Source: Methanoregula sp.
Lineage (GTDB): Archaea > Halobacteriota > Methanomicrobia > Methanomicrobiales > Methanospirillaceae
Assembly: GCA_030653335.1 (NCBI GenBank)
Contig: JAURZP010000145.1
Location: forward strand, 1-13,922
DNA: 13,922 nt
Reading direction: 5' to 3'
The notes under the pieces: model-generated
Told to the model about the DNA's origin: nothing
Seen by the model: only the letters and a program-made list of their open reading frames with translations
Databases searched by the model: none
Shown: piece after piece, positions 5,220-11,704 of the stretch
Numbering within the stretch: position 1 is the stretch's first letter
Layout: each line of letters begins with the position of its first letter
Made by a program: the position numbers and the translations under genes

Positions 5220-6863
5220 TTAGTAGTCGCCCATGCCTGGAGGCATGCCGCCCATGCCGCCCGGAGGCATACCGCCTTCGGGTGCATGGCTCTTTGAGGA
5301 TGCAATGACATCGTCAATGCGCAGGATCATGATGGCTGCTTCTGCGGCAGAGGAGATGGCCTGTGTCTTGACGCGGAGCGGCTCGACAACGCCGGCTGCT
5401 TTCATGTCAACTGCTTTTCCTTCGAACACGTTTAAGCCATGGCTCTTCTTGCCCTTCTCGTGGGCTGCACGGATCTCGACAAGCATATCGATGGGGTCAA
5501 GTCCTGCATTCTCTGCAAGGGTCCGCGGGATGATCTCGAGTGCGGATGCGAACGCTTCAATGGCGAGCTGTGCCCTGCCACCAACGGTTGCGCCGTATTC
5601 GCGGAGACGGAGCGAGAGCTCGGTCTCAGGTGCGCCGCCACCGGCAACAACCTTCTTGTCCTCAACAACAACACCAACAACGCGGAGTGCGTCGTGGATA
5701 GCGCGCTCAAGCTCGTCAACTACGTGCTCAGTGCCGCCCTTGATGATGATCGAGACTGCCTTTGGATTCTTGCACTGCTCGACAAAGGTCATGTCTTCGC
5801 CGCTAACCTTGCGCTCCTCAACGAGCCCTGCCTTGCCGAGCTCTTCTTTGGAGATTGCATCGATCGAGGAGACGAGGGTTGCACCGGTTGCACGGGCAAG
5901 CTTTTCCATGTCGCTCTTCTTGACACGGCGGGTTGCAAAGAGTCCTGCCTTTGCAAGGTAGTGCTGTGCAATATCGTCAATGCCCTTCTGGCAGAAGAGG
6001 ACATTTGCACCGCTCTTGACGATCTTGTCAACAATGTCCTTGACCATGCGCTCTTCCTCATCGAGGAATGCCTGAAGCTGGTCAGGAGAGGTGATGTTGA
6101 TCTCTGCATCGACTTCGGTCTTCTTGAACTCGACTGCTGCGTTCAAGAGAAGGATCTTTGCATTGGTGACCTTCTTTGGCATCGAGGGGTGGACGCGTTC
6201 CTTGTCGATGAGTACTCCTTCAACAATCTCGGAGTCCTCAATCGAGCCACCGGTCTTCTTCTCAACCTTGATGTTCTCGATGTCAACTTTGCCGTCTGCA
6301 TCAGTGACCATGGTCACTGCCCTGACAACAAGGTCACAGAGCTTGTCCTTGCTGGCCTCTGCGCCCTTGCCGGTCATTGCGGTACCTGCAATGTTCCTTA
6401 AGAGCACCTTGTCGCTGACTTTGATGTCAAAGGCAATCTCTTTTAAGAGCTGCTGGGCCTTTTCGGCTGCCTGGCGGTAGCCTGCGGCGATGATGGTCGG
6501 GTGGACATCCAGTTCGAGAAGGTCTTCGGCCTTCTTTAAAAGTTCACCGGCAATGATGACTGCGGTGGTTGTACCGTCGCCAACTTCATCGTCCTGGGTC
6601 TTTGCAACCTCGACCATCATCTTTGCGGCCGGGTGCTCGATGTCCATTTCCTTTAATATGGTGACACCGTCGTTGGTGATCACTACGTCGCCAATGGTGT
6701 CGACGAGCATCTTGTCCATACCTTTTGGACCGAGCGTGGTCCTGACTGCACTTGCCACTGCCTTAGCGGCGGTGATATTCATACCCTGAGCATCGCGGCC
6801 GCGGGTACGGGTGCTGCCTTCTTTGAGAATAAGAATCTGTTGTCCTTCAAGTTGTTGTGACAT
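5220..6863 (-). CDS. thsA: Thermosome subunit (group II chaperonin)
   Basis: This is an ATP-driven folding chaperone subunit that assembles into a closed double-ring complex in the cytoplasm. The 547-aa product has the expected length. Visible motifs are the nucleotide-binding LGPKGMDKML at 44-53, NDGVTILKE at 64-72 and GDGTT at 95-99, and the C-terminal-half VAGGGAPE before the last ATPase segment. It ends in a flexible Gly/Met/Pro tail (GGMPPGGMGGMPPGM), typical of archaeal subunits. I start it at ATG 6863 because GTGGTGA at 6869-6875 is an SD site 5 bases upstream. An in-frame GTG at 6884 would add 7 residues but sits at the predicted transcript start. The letter A/B assignment of the paralogue is not determinable from one gene. 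Confidence 0.95.
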   Translation of the reverse strand: MSQQLEGQQILILKEGSTRTRGRDAQGMNITAAKAVASAVRTTLGPKGMDKMLVDTIGDVVITNDGVTILKEMDIEHPAAKMMVEVAKTQDDEVGDGTTTAVIIAGELLKKAEDLLELDVHPTIIAAGYRQAAEKAQQLLKEIAFDIKVSDKVLLRNIAGTAMTGKGAEASKDKLCDLVVRAVTMVTDADGKVDIENIKVEKKTGGSIEDSEIVEGVLIDKERVHPSMPKKVTNAKILLLNAAVEFKKTEVDAEINITSPDQLQAFLDEEERMVKDIVDKIVKSGANVLFCQKGIDDIAQHYLAKAGLFATRRVKKSDMEKLARATGATLVSSIDAISKEELGKAGLVEERKVSGEDMTFVEQCKNPKAVSIIIKGGTEHVVDELERAIHDALRVVGVVVEDKKVVAGGGAPETELSLRLREYGATVGGRAQLAIEAFASALEIIPRTLAENAGLDPIDMLVEIRAAHEKGKKSHGLNVFEGKAVDMKAAGVVEPLRVKTQAISSAAEAAIMILRIDDVIASSKSHAPEGGMPPGGMGGMPPGMGDY

Positions 6864-6902
6864 AAATTTCACCACTTTTAGCACTAAAATTGGTTTGTGG
6901 TT

Positions 6903-6912
6903 CTATATAAAC
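6903..6912 (-). promoter_or_regulatory. TATA box of the thermosome gene
   Basis: On the minus strand this reads GTTTATATAG, a near-consensus archaeal TATA element. It is centred about 44 bases before ATG 6863, so transcription should begin near 6882 and give a short leader that contains the SD site at 6869-6875. It lies in the 65-base gap downstream of the regulator gene, so the thermosome has its own promoter even though both genes are on the same strand. Confidence 0.65.
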
Positions 6913-6928
6913 ATGATCTAAAAAAGAG

Positions 6929-7855
6929 TCAGTCGCCCAGAAGGTCGAGGAGTTCAAAACCATCTTTAATCCTGTGGAGACGATCCTCACCTATCACAAG
7001 CGTCTTTCCAATCTTTTTTTGTTTGTGATAGTCGGTGATCACGCACATTGCATGTTTCTTTGCAATCTGGGAGATGTTGCCGATAAGAGCCGCCCTTTTT
7101 ACAACTTTCTGCGCGGTGCCGTAACCGGTGAGAATCGTGTGCTTCTCAAAAGTCAGGAGCGCCTGGAACGGTGCGCCGTGAAGGGTATGGAGGTGCACAC
7201 CAATCTGTTCGAGGAACTCCATGGGATTTGCAATTCCTCCCTCACTCTTGACCGTCTCTGGTTCCATAACCTTCGGGGGTTCGTGCCGGACCAGATCGAT
7301 TGACTCCACAACGCCCGTGTCAAAAAATTCCTCAATCCGGATCGCTACATCCAGTGTGGTACCCATGCCGCTTTCGTACTTGCTGATGGTGCGACGCGAT
7401 ACACCGAGCACATGCCCCATATCCCCAAGCGACATATTCCGTCGCTCCCGTAGATCTTTGAGTGCTTCACCGTTGATGTTTACATATAACCCGCCGGGTG
7501 AGGCATAGACCAGCGGAGGGATCTTCTCGACAAAATAATCGTAGAGCGTCGAGGGGCTGATCGCATAGATGCCATACCGGACATAGACTGCCCCGCGTTC
7601 CAGCTCTGCGTCACGTGCGCGCTCCCCCACGATGAGCGGGACACCCCCAAGATGCCGCGAGATCAATTCAAGATCGAATGCCACCTCATCGCTCACTGAG
7701 TCGATATGGGAGACCACTTTAATGACCAGCAACGTCCCGTGTTTACGGGCCATGAGATCAAAGCTCCGTGGGCGGATGGTAAACCGTTCGGAGACATCAA
7801 AGCCTGCGGTGATCATCACACTTGTGACAAGCTGGAGCTGGCGGTCCTGAGACAT
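6929..7855 (-). CDS. Archaeal Cro/C1-type helix-turn-helix transcriptional regulator
   Basis: This 308-aa protein looks like the widespread archaeal 'putative HTH-type transcriptional regulatory protein' family. A central HTH of Cro/C1 (XRE) type spans about 131-180: LKDLRERRNMSLGDMGHVLG, then VSRRTISKYESG. It is flanked by an N-terminal alpha/beta domain (FDLMARKHGTLLVIKVVS near 32-49) and a similar-looking C-terminal domain (about 215-308); both resemble nuclease-like or Rossmann-like folds without an obvious complete active site. I use ATG 7855 (MSQDRQLQLV); an open frame reaches back to 7996 but would run into tiaS. There is no SD site, and a TATA element lies 28-40 bases upstream, so the mRNA may be leaderless. 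Target genes are unknown; the divergent neighbour tiaS or autoregulation are natural candidates. Confidence 0.75.
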   Translation of the reverse strand: MSQDRQLQLVTSVMITAGFDVSERFTIRPRSFDLMARKHGTLLVIKVVSHIDSVSDEVAFDLELISRHLGGVPLIVGERARDAELERGAVYVRYGIYAISPSTLYDYFVEKIPPLVYASPGGLYVNINGEALKDLRERRNMSLGDMGHVLGVSRRTISKYESGMGTTLDVAIRIEEFFDTGVVESIDLVRHEPPKVMEPETVKSEGGIANPMEFLEQIGVHLHTLHGAPFQALLTFEKHTILTGYGTAQKVVKRAALIGNISQIAKKHAMCVITDYHKQKKIGKTLVIGEDRLHRIKDGFELLDLLGD

Positions 7856-7882
7856 GCAGTTACAAATGGATAGAGCGTGCCC

Positions 7883-7895
7883 AATATTAATATAG
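7883..7895 (-). promoter_or_regulatory. TATA element in the regulator-tiaS divergent promoter
   Basis: AATATTAATATAG (+ strand) lies in the 42-base gap. Read on the minus strand (CTATATTAATATT) it is correctly placed, 28-40 bases before ATG 7855, for the regulator gene. It is too close to ATG 7898 to drive tiaS, whose own promoter must overlap the regulator start. The near-palindromic core could also be a regulator binding site. Confidence 0.5.
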
Positions 7896-7897
7896 AC

Positions 7898-9127
7898 ATG
7901 CTGATCGGGATCGATGATACGGACTCGCCGCAGGGGATGTGTACCACGTACCTCGGGGCCGTGCTCGCACGTCGGCTCATCCATGAACATATGCAAGTTA
8001 AGGAAGCCCGGCTCGTCCGGCTCAACCCGAATGTCACGTGGAAGACACGGGGGAATGCCGCAATCGCGTTTAACGTCGATGGGGATGCAGATCGGGCATT
8101 TGAGATCGCATGCGCGACTGTAGAAGATCTTTCCGATCTCTCGTGCGCGAATACCAATCCCGGCGTGGTAGTGACGGATGGACAGCTCGATCCTGCGTTC
8201 TACTACAAAGCGGTGACCAACTTCTGCGAGATTGATGAAGCGGTGAGCATCCTTACCGATGCCGGTGCACGATACCGGGGCTGGAAGAACCGTCGCGGGT
8301 TGATCGGGGCAACTGCGGCTGTGGCAAGCGAACTTAAGGATCGGACATCAGAAATTCTTGTGTACCGCACGCCGGAACGCTGGGGAACACCCCGCGAGGT
8401 TGACCGGGACAGCCTCTTTGCCGCGGAATTATCAACATTCCCGCATACATGGGACACTGTGGACACCATAAACGATGTGGTGGTCTGCGTGCCGCACACA
8501 CCGGACCCGGTGCTGTTCGGTATCCGGGGCGAGAGCCCGGCATGGGTGATGATGGCACGGCAGCAGATCCTGTCAGAGCCTCACGGTATTGAGCAGTTGT
8601 ATGTGACCAACCAGGGAACTGACGCCCATCTGCTGCCGGGAAAGTGCGGGCATCTTTTTGAACGGCTCTCCTATGTTGTCCCAGGTGTAGTGACCGGCAA
8701 ACCTGCAACAAAAGAGGGGGGCCATGTCTCGTTTACCATGAATGACGATGATGTTGAAGTGCGGTGCATGGCTTACGAGCCGACCAAGAACTTCCGCCAC
8801 ATCATCCGGCAGCTGGTGCCGGGCGATGTGGTGATCGCTGTGGGCAGTTTCAAGAAGGGCAGCATTAACTTAGAGAAGATCCGGGTAGTCTCGCTTGCCC
8901 GGCCCACGATCATACGCCCGCCGCTCTGCACCGCGTGCAACAAGCGGATGACGAGCAATGGAAAAGGGAAAGGCTGGAAATGCAAAAAGTGCGATGGCCG
9001 ATCTGAAGAACCGGAGATTGAGGTAATTTCCCGCACGCTAAAGACAGGGTGGTATGAAGTGCCGCCTACTGCCCGCAGGCATCTGGCCAAGCCGTTGTGC
9101 CGGGGCGAGCCGTATTTCCAACCGTGA
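7898..9127 (+). CDS. tiaS: tRNA(Ile2) 2-agmatinylcytidine synthetase TiaS
   Basis: TiaS uses ATP and agmatine to modify C34 of the tRNA-Ile with anticodon CAU, so that it reads AUA and not AUG. The 409-aa product begins with the typical MLIGIDDTDSPQGMCT; the aspartates D6, D7 and D9 belong to the kinase-like catalytic site. A middle ferredoxin-like region follows (about 70-200, including the conserved YRGWKNRRGLIGATAA, which starts near 126). An OB-fold-like segment lies at about 270-330 (LVPGDVVIAVGSFKKG). A C-terminal zinc ribbon at about 342-370 has CTAC and CKKC. I start at ATG 7898, not at GTG 7877, because the family begins with this motif. No SD site is present, so it is probably leaderless. 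It diverges from the regulator gene. Confidence 0.93.
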   Translation: MLIGIDDTDSPQGMCTTYLGAVLARRLIHEHMQVKEARLVRLNPNVTWKTRGNAAIAFNVDGDADRAFEIACATVEDLSDLSCANTNPGVVVTDGQLDPAFYYKAVTNFCEIDEAVSILTDAGARYRGWKNRRGLIGATAAVASELKDRTSEILVYRTPERWGTPREVDRDSLFAAELSTFPHTWDTVDTINDVVVCVPHTPDPVLFGIRGESPAWVMMARQQILSEPHGIEQLYVTNQGTDAHLLPGKCGHLFERLSYVVPGVVTGKPATKEGGHVSFTMNDDDVEVRCMAYEPTKNFRHIIRQLVPGDVVIAVGSFKKGSINLEKIRVVSLARPTIIRPPLCTACNKRMTSNGKGKGWKCKKCDGRSEEPEIEVISRTLKTGWYEVPPTARRHLAKPLCRGEPYFQP

Positions 9128-9247
9128 TATTATTATCCGTGCGATCTAACCTCTGTCTGGCCACGAAACCATGCCGTTGACTTTGCAACACGCTTTTCTT
9201 TATGAATAACCATCAATGCCCTCATATTCCAGTTCTGGTGCCGAAAA

Positions 9248-9269
9248 ACCCTCCGGGTCAAGTTTTTTT
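9248..9269 (+). terminator. Possible terminator between tiaS and the kinase region
   Basis: ACCC (9248-9251), a TCC loop and GGGT (9255-9258) form a minimal hairpin, followed by seven T at 9263-9269. It lies about 120 bases after the tiaS stop. The stem is short, but the T run alone could terminate transcription in Archaea. Confidence 0.35.
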
Positions 9270-9285
9270 AGTAATCCACCAAGTC

Positions 9286-9302
9286 AATTCAAAATACATA
9301 TC
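9286..9302 (+). promoter_or_regulatory. Candidate TATA region of the LytS-like kinase gene
   Basis: An A/T-rich stretch (caaaatacatatc) lies about 25-40 bases before ATG 9326, so the transcript would start close to the ATG. There is no clear SD site at the ATG. The match to a TATA consensus is only moderate. Confidence 0.35.
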
Positions 9303-9325
9303 ATCTCAATGAGCAATTCGCTACT

Positions 9326-9637
9326 ATGGTATTGACGATCATCCAGAGCTCAGTTACACTCTTTGAGATTCTCTGTGTGATCATCGTTTTTGCATCCATT
9401 TTCATGAGAAGCCGGTTTTTCAATGAAATTTACGAGGAACACCCGAAATGGACTACCCGGATACTCCTCATGGTTTTTTTCGGAATATTGTCGATCTTCG
9501 GGACAATTAGCGGACTCTCGGTATTTGGTGCTGTAGTAAATATCCGGGATCTTGGCCCTATGGCAGCCGGGCTGGTTTGTGGTCCATATGTAGGAATAGG
9601 TGCCGGGATTATCGGGGGTATATTCAGGTTCTACTAG
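9326..9637 (+). CDS. N-terminal part of a 5TM-5TMR_LYT (LytS-like) sensor kinase, ended by in-frame TAG
   Basis: This 103-aa piece has three membrane segments (about 12-27, 46-66 and 79-100). It ends in the middle of the conserved 5TMR_LYT motif: RDLGPMAAGLVCGPYVGIGA, then GIIGGIFRFY, then a TAG codon. LytS-like proteins continue here with a residue such as Leu and then GG, which is exactly what follows the stop (GGPYMWTG) in the same frame. It is thus not a complete protein by family standards but the front of the 9650-11329 gene. It could be made as a short membrane peptide, read through, or be the remnant of a recent nonsense mutation. Confidence 0.7.
   Translation: MVLTIIQSSVTLFEILCVIIVFASIFMRSRFFNEIYEEHPKWTTRILLMVFFGILSIFGTISGLSVFGAVVNIRDLGPMAAGLVCGPYVGIGAGIIGGIFRFY
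9635..9637 (+). other. In-frame TAG splitting one kinase gene (9326-11329)
   Basis: The frame starting at ATG 9326 and the frame ending at TGA 11329 are the same. Without this TAG they would give one 667-residue protein with a complete 5TMR_LYT membrane domain, two PAS domains and a kinase core. The remaining frame shows no other damage. A single base change (TTG Leu or TGG Trp to TAG) would explain it. In the window TAG is used by no other gene end: eight TGA and four TAA. Sense reading of TAG (pyrrolysine) is known in some methanogens but not expected for Methanomicrobiales, and no pyl genes lie in this window. Confidence 0.8.
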
Positions 9638-9649
9638 GGCGGGCCGTAT

Positions 9650-11329
9650 ATGTGGACCGGGTTATCCGCTCCCATACTCTCGGGAATTCTTGGCGGCATT
9701 ATGTATCTTGCCAACAAGCGCCAGTTCGTTCCCACGTGGGTTGCCGTGGTATTGATCGGGCTTTCTGAGACGCTTATCTCATGCTACACGCTTATTCTCG
9801 TAACAAAACCGTCAGAATTTTTTACCGTTGTTACCATGGTTGCGATCCCCATGATCGTTTTCAATGTCATCGGCATGTTCATTTTTGCTTCCGTTGTCCA
9901 CCTTATCCTTCAGGAACAGACGGCCAGGAAGGAGAGGCAGTTACTTGAACTCGAAGTGGCATCCAAGAGGAACCTTTTCACCATCATCAATACCATCTCC
10001 TACCCGGTCTATGTCCTTGATTGCGACCACCGGTTCACCCTTGTAAATGACAGCATGTGCCTTTTTCTCGGTCGTTCGCGGGATGAGATCCTGGGTAAGA
10101 CATCACGGGATTTTTTCAGCGAGGATGATTCCGCATTTCACTGGATGATAACCGAGGATCTCTTCCAAAGCAAGGCCACACGGGAAGATGAAGTGACGAT
10201 CACAAAACCTGACGGGCAAAAGTGCACCCTCATCTCCACTTCGACTTTATATACAGATGCATCCGGCCAAATGTTTATGGTCGGAGTTATTCAGGATATC
10301 ACAGAACGAAAAAAGGCGGAAGAATTAGTCAGGGTTCTTGCCCGGATGTCTGACGATGCACCGGCATCCATCACGGTTCATGACTTTGAAGGGAACTTTA
10401 TCTATGCCAATGAAGAGACGTTCCGGGTCCATGGATATACTCGTGAGGAGTATCTGAAAAAGAGCCTCCATGAGATCGATGTGCCGGAGAGCGAACTGTT
10501 GATCGCAGAACGGATGCAGCAGATTAACGAGAAGGGAGCGGCTGAGTTTGATGTGCAGCATTTCCGGAAAGACGGCTCCATCATCCCTCTCCACGTAAAT
10601 GGAAAAATCGTGGAATGGGGCGGAAGGAAGGTACTGATGAGCATCGCAACAGATCTCACCGAGCGCAAAAAGGCAGAAGAGGCACTGAAACAGGCAAATA
10701 AAAAGCTCAACCTCCTCTCTTCCATTACACGGCACGACATCCGCAACCAGATATCAGTGCTCCTGGGGTACATCGATATGCTGAAAGAGAAGGTACCCGA
10801 ACCCTCACTCGATGTATTTTTCCAGACGTTAACAACGGCAGCAAAGCGAATCAATGTTATGATCCAGTTCACCAAAGAATACGAGCAGATTGGTGTCAAT
10901 GCTTCTGTCTGGCAGGATTGCCGGGCACTTGTGGACACTGCGGCAAAGCAAGCCACACTCGGAAAGGTCAATGTGAAAAACGATCTCCCTGCAGGAACAA
11001 AAGTGTTCGGGGACCCGTTGATTATCAAGGTTTTTTACAACCTGATGGACAATGCGGTGCGGTACGGAGGGAAGATTACAACCATCCGGTTTTTTTTGCA
11101 GGAACAGGGTGATGACTATGTGATTGTCTGTGAGGATGATGGCGAGGGCGTCATTCCAGAGGGAAAAGAGAAGATCTTTGAACGGGGGTTTGGAAAGAAC
11201 ACCGGGCTTGGTCTGACACTTTTGCGGGAGATCCTTGAGATTACCGGCATTACGATCAAAGAAACCGGTGAGCATGGCAGTGGCGCAAGATTCGAGATAA
11301 CCGTGCCGAAGGGGATGTTTGCGTGCTGA
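9650..11329 (+). CDS. PAS-PAS sensor histidine kinase, C-terminal part of a split LytS-like kinase
   Basis: Read from ATG 9650, the first in-frame ATG after the TAG, this gives 559 aa. Residues 1-88 carry the rest of the 5TMR_LYT membrane domain, with segments near 8-20, 30-50 and 60-86. PAS 1 spans about 105-220 and PAS 2 about 230-340, each ending in a DIT/DLTERKKAEE linker. The dimerisation segment has the H-box TRHDIRNQ with H362 as the likely phosphorylated residue. The HATPase_c domain shows the N-box NLMDNAVRYGG (465 onward), DDGEG at 496-500 and GLGL at 519-522, so the catalytic parts look intact. If TAG truly stops translation, restart at ATG 9650, only 12 bases after the stop, could still make the kinase with half its membrane sensor. 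The signal sensed is unknown. Confidence 0.8.
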   Translation: MWTGLSAPILSGILGGIMYLANKRQFVPTWVAVVLIGLSETLISCYTLILVTKPSEFFTVVTMVAIPMIVFNVIGMFIFASVVHLILQEQTARKERQLLELEVASKRNLFTIINTISYPVYVLDCDHRFTLVNDSMCLFLGRSRDEILGKTSRDFFSEDDSAFHWMITEDLFQSKATREDEVTITKPDGQKCTLISTSTLYTDASGQMFMVGVIQDITERKKAEELVRVLARMSDDAPASITVHDFEGNFIYANEETFRVHGYTREEYLKKSLHEIDVPESELLIAERMQQINEKGAAEFDVQHFRKDGSIIPLHVNGKIVEWGGRKVLMSIATDLTERKKAEEALKQANKKLNLLSSITRHDIRNQISVLLGYIDMLKEKVPEPSLDVFFQTLTTAAKRINVMIQFTKEYEQIGVNASVWQDCRALVDTAAKQATLGKVNVKNDLPAGTKVFGDPLIIKVFYNLMDNAVRYGGKITTIRFFLQEQGDDYVIVCEDDGEGVIPEGKEKIFERGFGKNTGLGLTLLREILEITGITIKETGEHGSGARFEITVPKGMFAC

Positions 11330-11377
11330 TTGTCTGGGCATCGATGTAAACTGACTGTAAACCATTAGGACACTGGT

Positions 11378-11403
11378 TTGCATTAACCATATCATTGATG
11401 CAA
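11378..11403. repeat. Inverted repeat TTGCAT-N14-ATGCAA
   Basis: Two perfect 6-bp arms at 11378-11383 and 11398-11403 are separated by 14 bases. Located about 50 bases after the first kinase stop, it could form a weak hairpin before the T5 tract or be a protein site. It may be chance. Confidence 0.35.
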
Positions 11404-11565
11404 TTACTGGCGACCGGATGGTCTTTTTAAGTTGGAACGGCAGAGACATTCGACCACTCACGCAGGCATATTCCTGACGATTCGTGTCATGTGCTGGCTG
11501 GATTTTAAAATTAGTGACCATGCGGCATCACGTGCCTGACCACACATCCATTGAGATGAATTTGT

Positions 11566-11575
11566 AAAATTTAAT
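11566..11575 (+). promoter_or_regulatory. Candidate TATA box for the second kinase and response regulator
   Basis: AAAATTTAAT around 11566-11575 resembles the TATA elements of the lipoprotein genes in this window. A transcript would begin near 11595-11600 and leave a leader of about 105 bases before ATG 11705. Confidence 0.35.
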
Positions 11576-11607
11576 CTATTTTTCCGATATGATCTCATGC
11601 AGGACAA

Positions 11608-11658
11608 ATGACCGAACAGCAATTGCAGGGTTACGTGGCATCTGCATTATTGCAATAG
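11608..11658 (+). CDS. Possible 16-residue upstream open frame in the kinase leader
   Basis: ATG 11608 to TAG 11656-11658 encodes MTEQQLQGYVASALLQ. A weak SD-like AGGA (11601-11604) precedes it by 3 bases, which is close. It lies inside the predicted leader of the second kinase. A leader peptide or a gene remnant are both possible; chance is the default, and the use of TAG as stop differs from all other genes here. Confidence 0.15.
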   Translation: MTEQQLQGYVASALLQ

Positions 11659-11704
11659 TTATTTCCCTGTCCGGTGAAAAAAGATGGATCACAGGTAAAC
11701 AAAA

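Larger units (their letters stand above)
11330..11704. other. 375-base intergenic region between the two kinases
   Basis: No substantial gene is supported. It holds an inverted repeat TTGCAT (11378-11383) and ATGCAA (11398-11403), a T5 tract near 11422-11426 that may end the first kinase transcript, a TATA-like aaaatttaat near 11566-11575, and a 17-codon open frame at 11608-11658. A longer open frame starting at 11589 overlaps the next gene and looks spurious. The region is unusually long for this compact window and suggests a separate promoter for the second kinase, with a leader of about 100 bases. Confidence 0.5.

Noticed and set aside
5233..5961. 242-codon open frame on the + strand
   Set aside because: Also antisense to the thermosome gene; Ser/Pro/Ala-rich translation typical of a shadow frame.
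5439..6401. 320-codon open frame on the + strand
   Set aside because: It is antisense to the thermosome gene, which has full family motifs; the frame stays open because of the codon bias of the real gene.
7856..7996. Upstream extension of the HTH regulator to 7996
   Set aside because: It would overlap tiaS coding sequence and the divergent promoter; the family-like start is ATG 7855.
9635..9637. Firm call of pyrrolysine at the in-frame TAG
   Set aside because: No pyl genes or tRNA are in the window, the protein is not a methylamine methyltransferase, and the apparent order is not known for pyrrolysine use; kept only as one explanation to test.
10829..11521. 230-codon open frame on the - strand
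   Set aside because: Mostly antisense to the kinase ATPase domain; no family features and no promoter or SD site.
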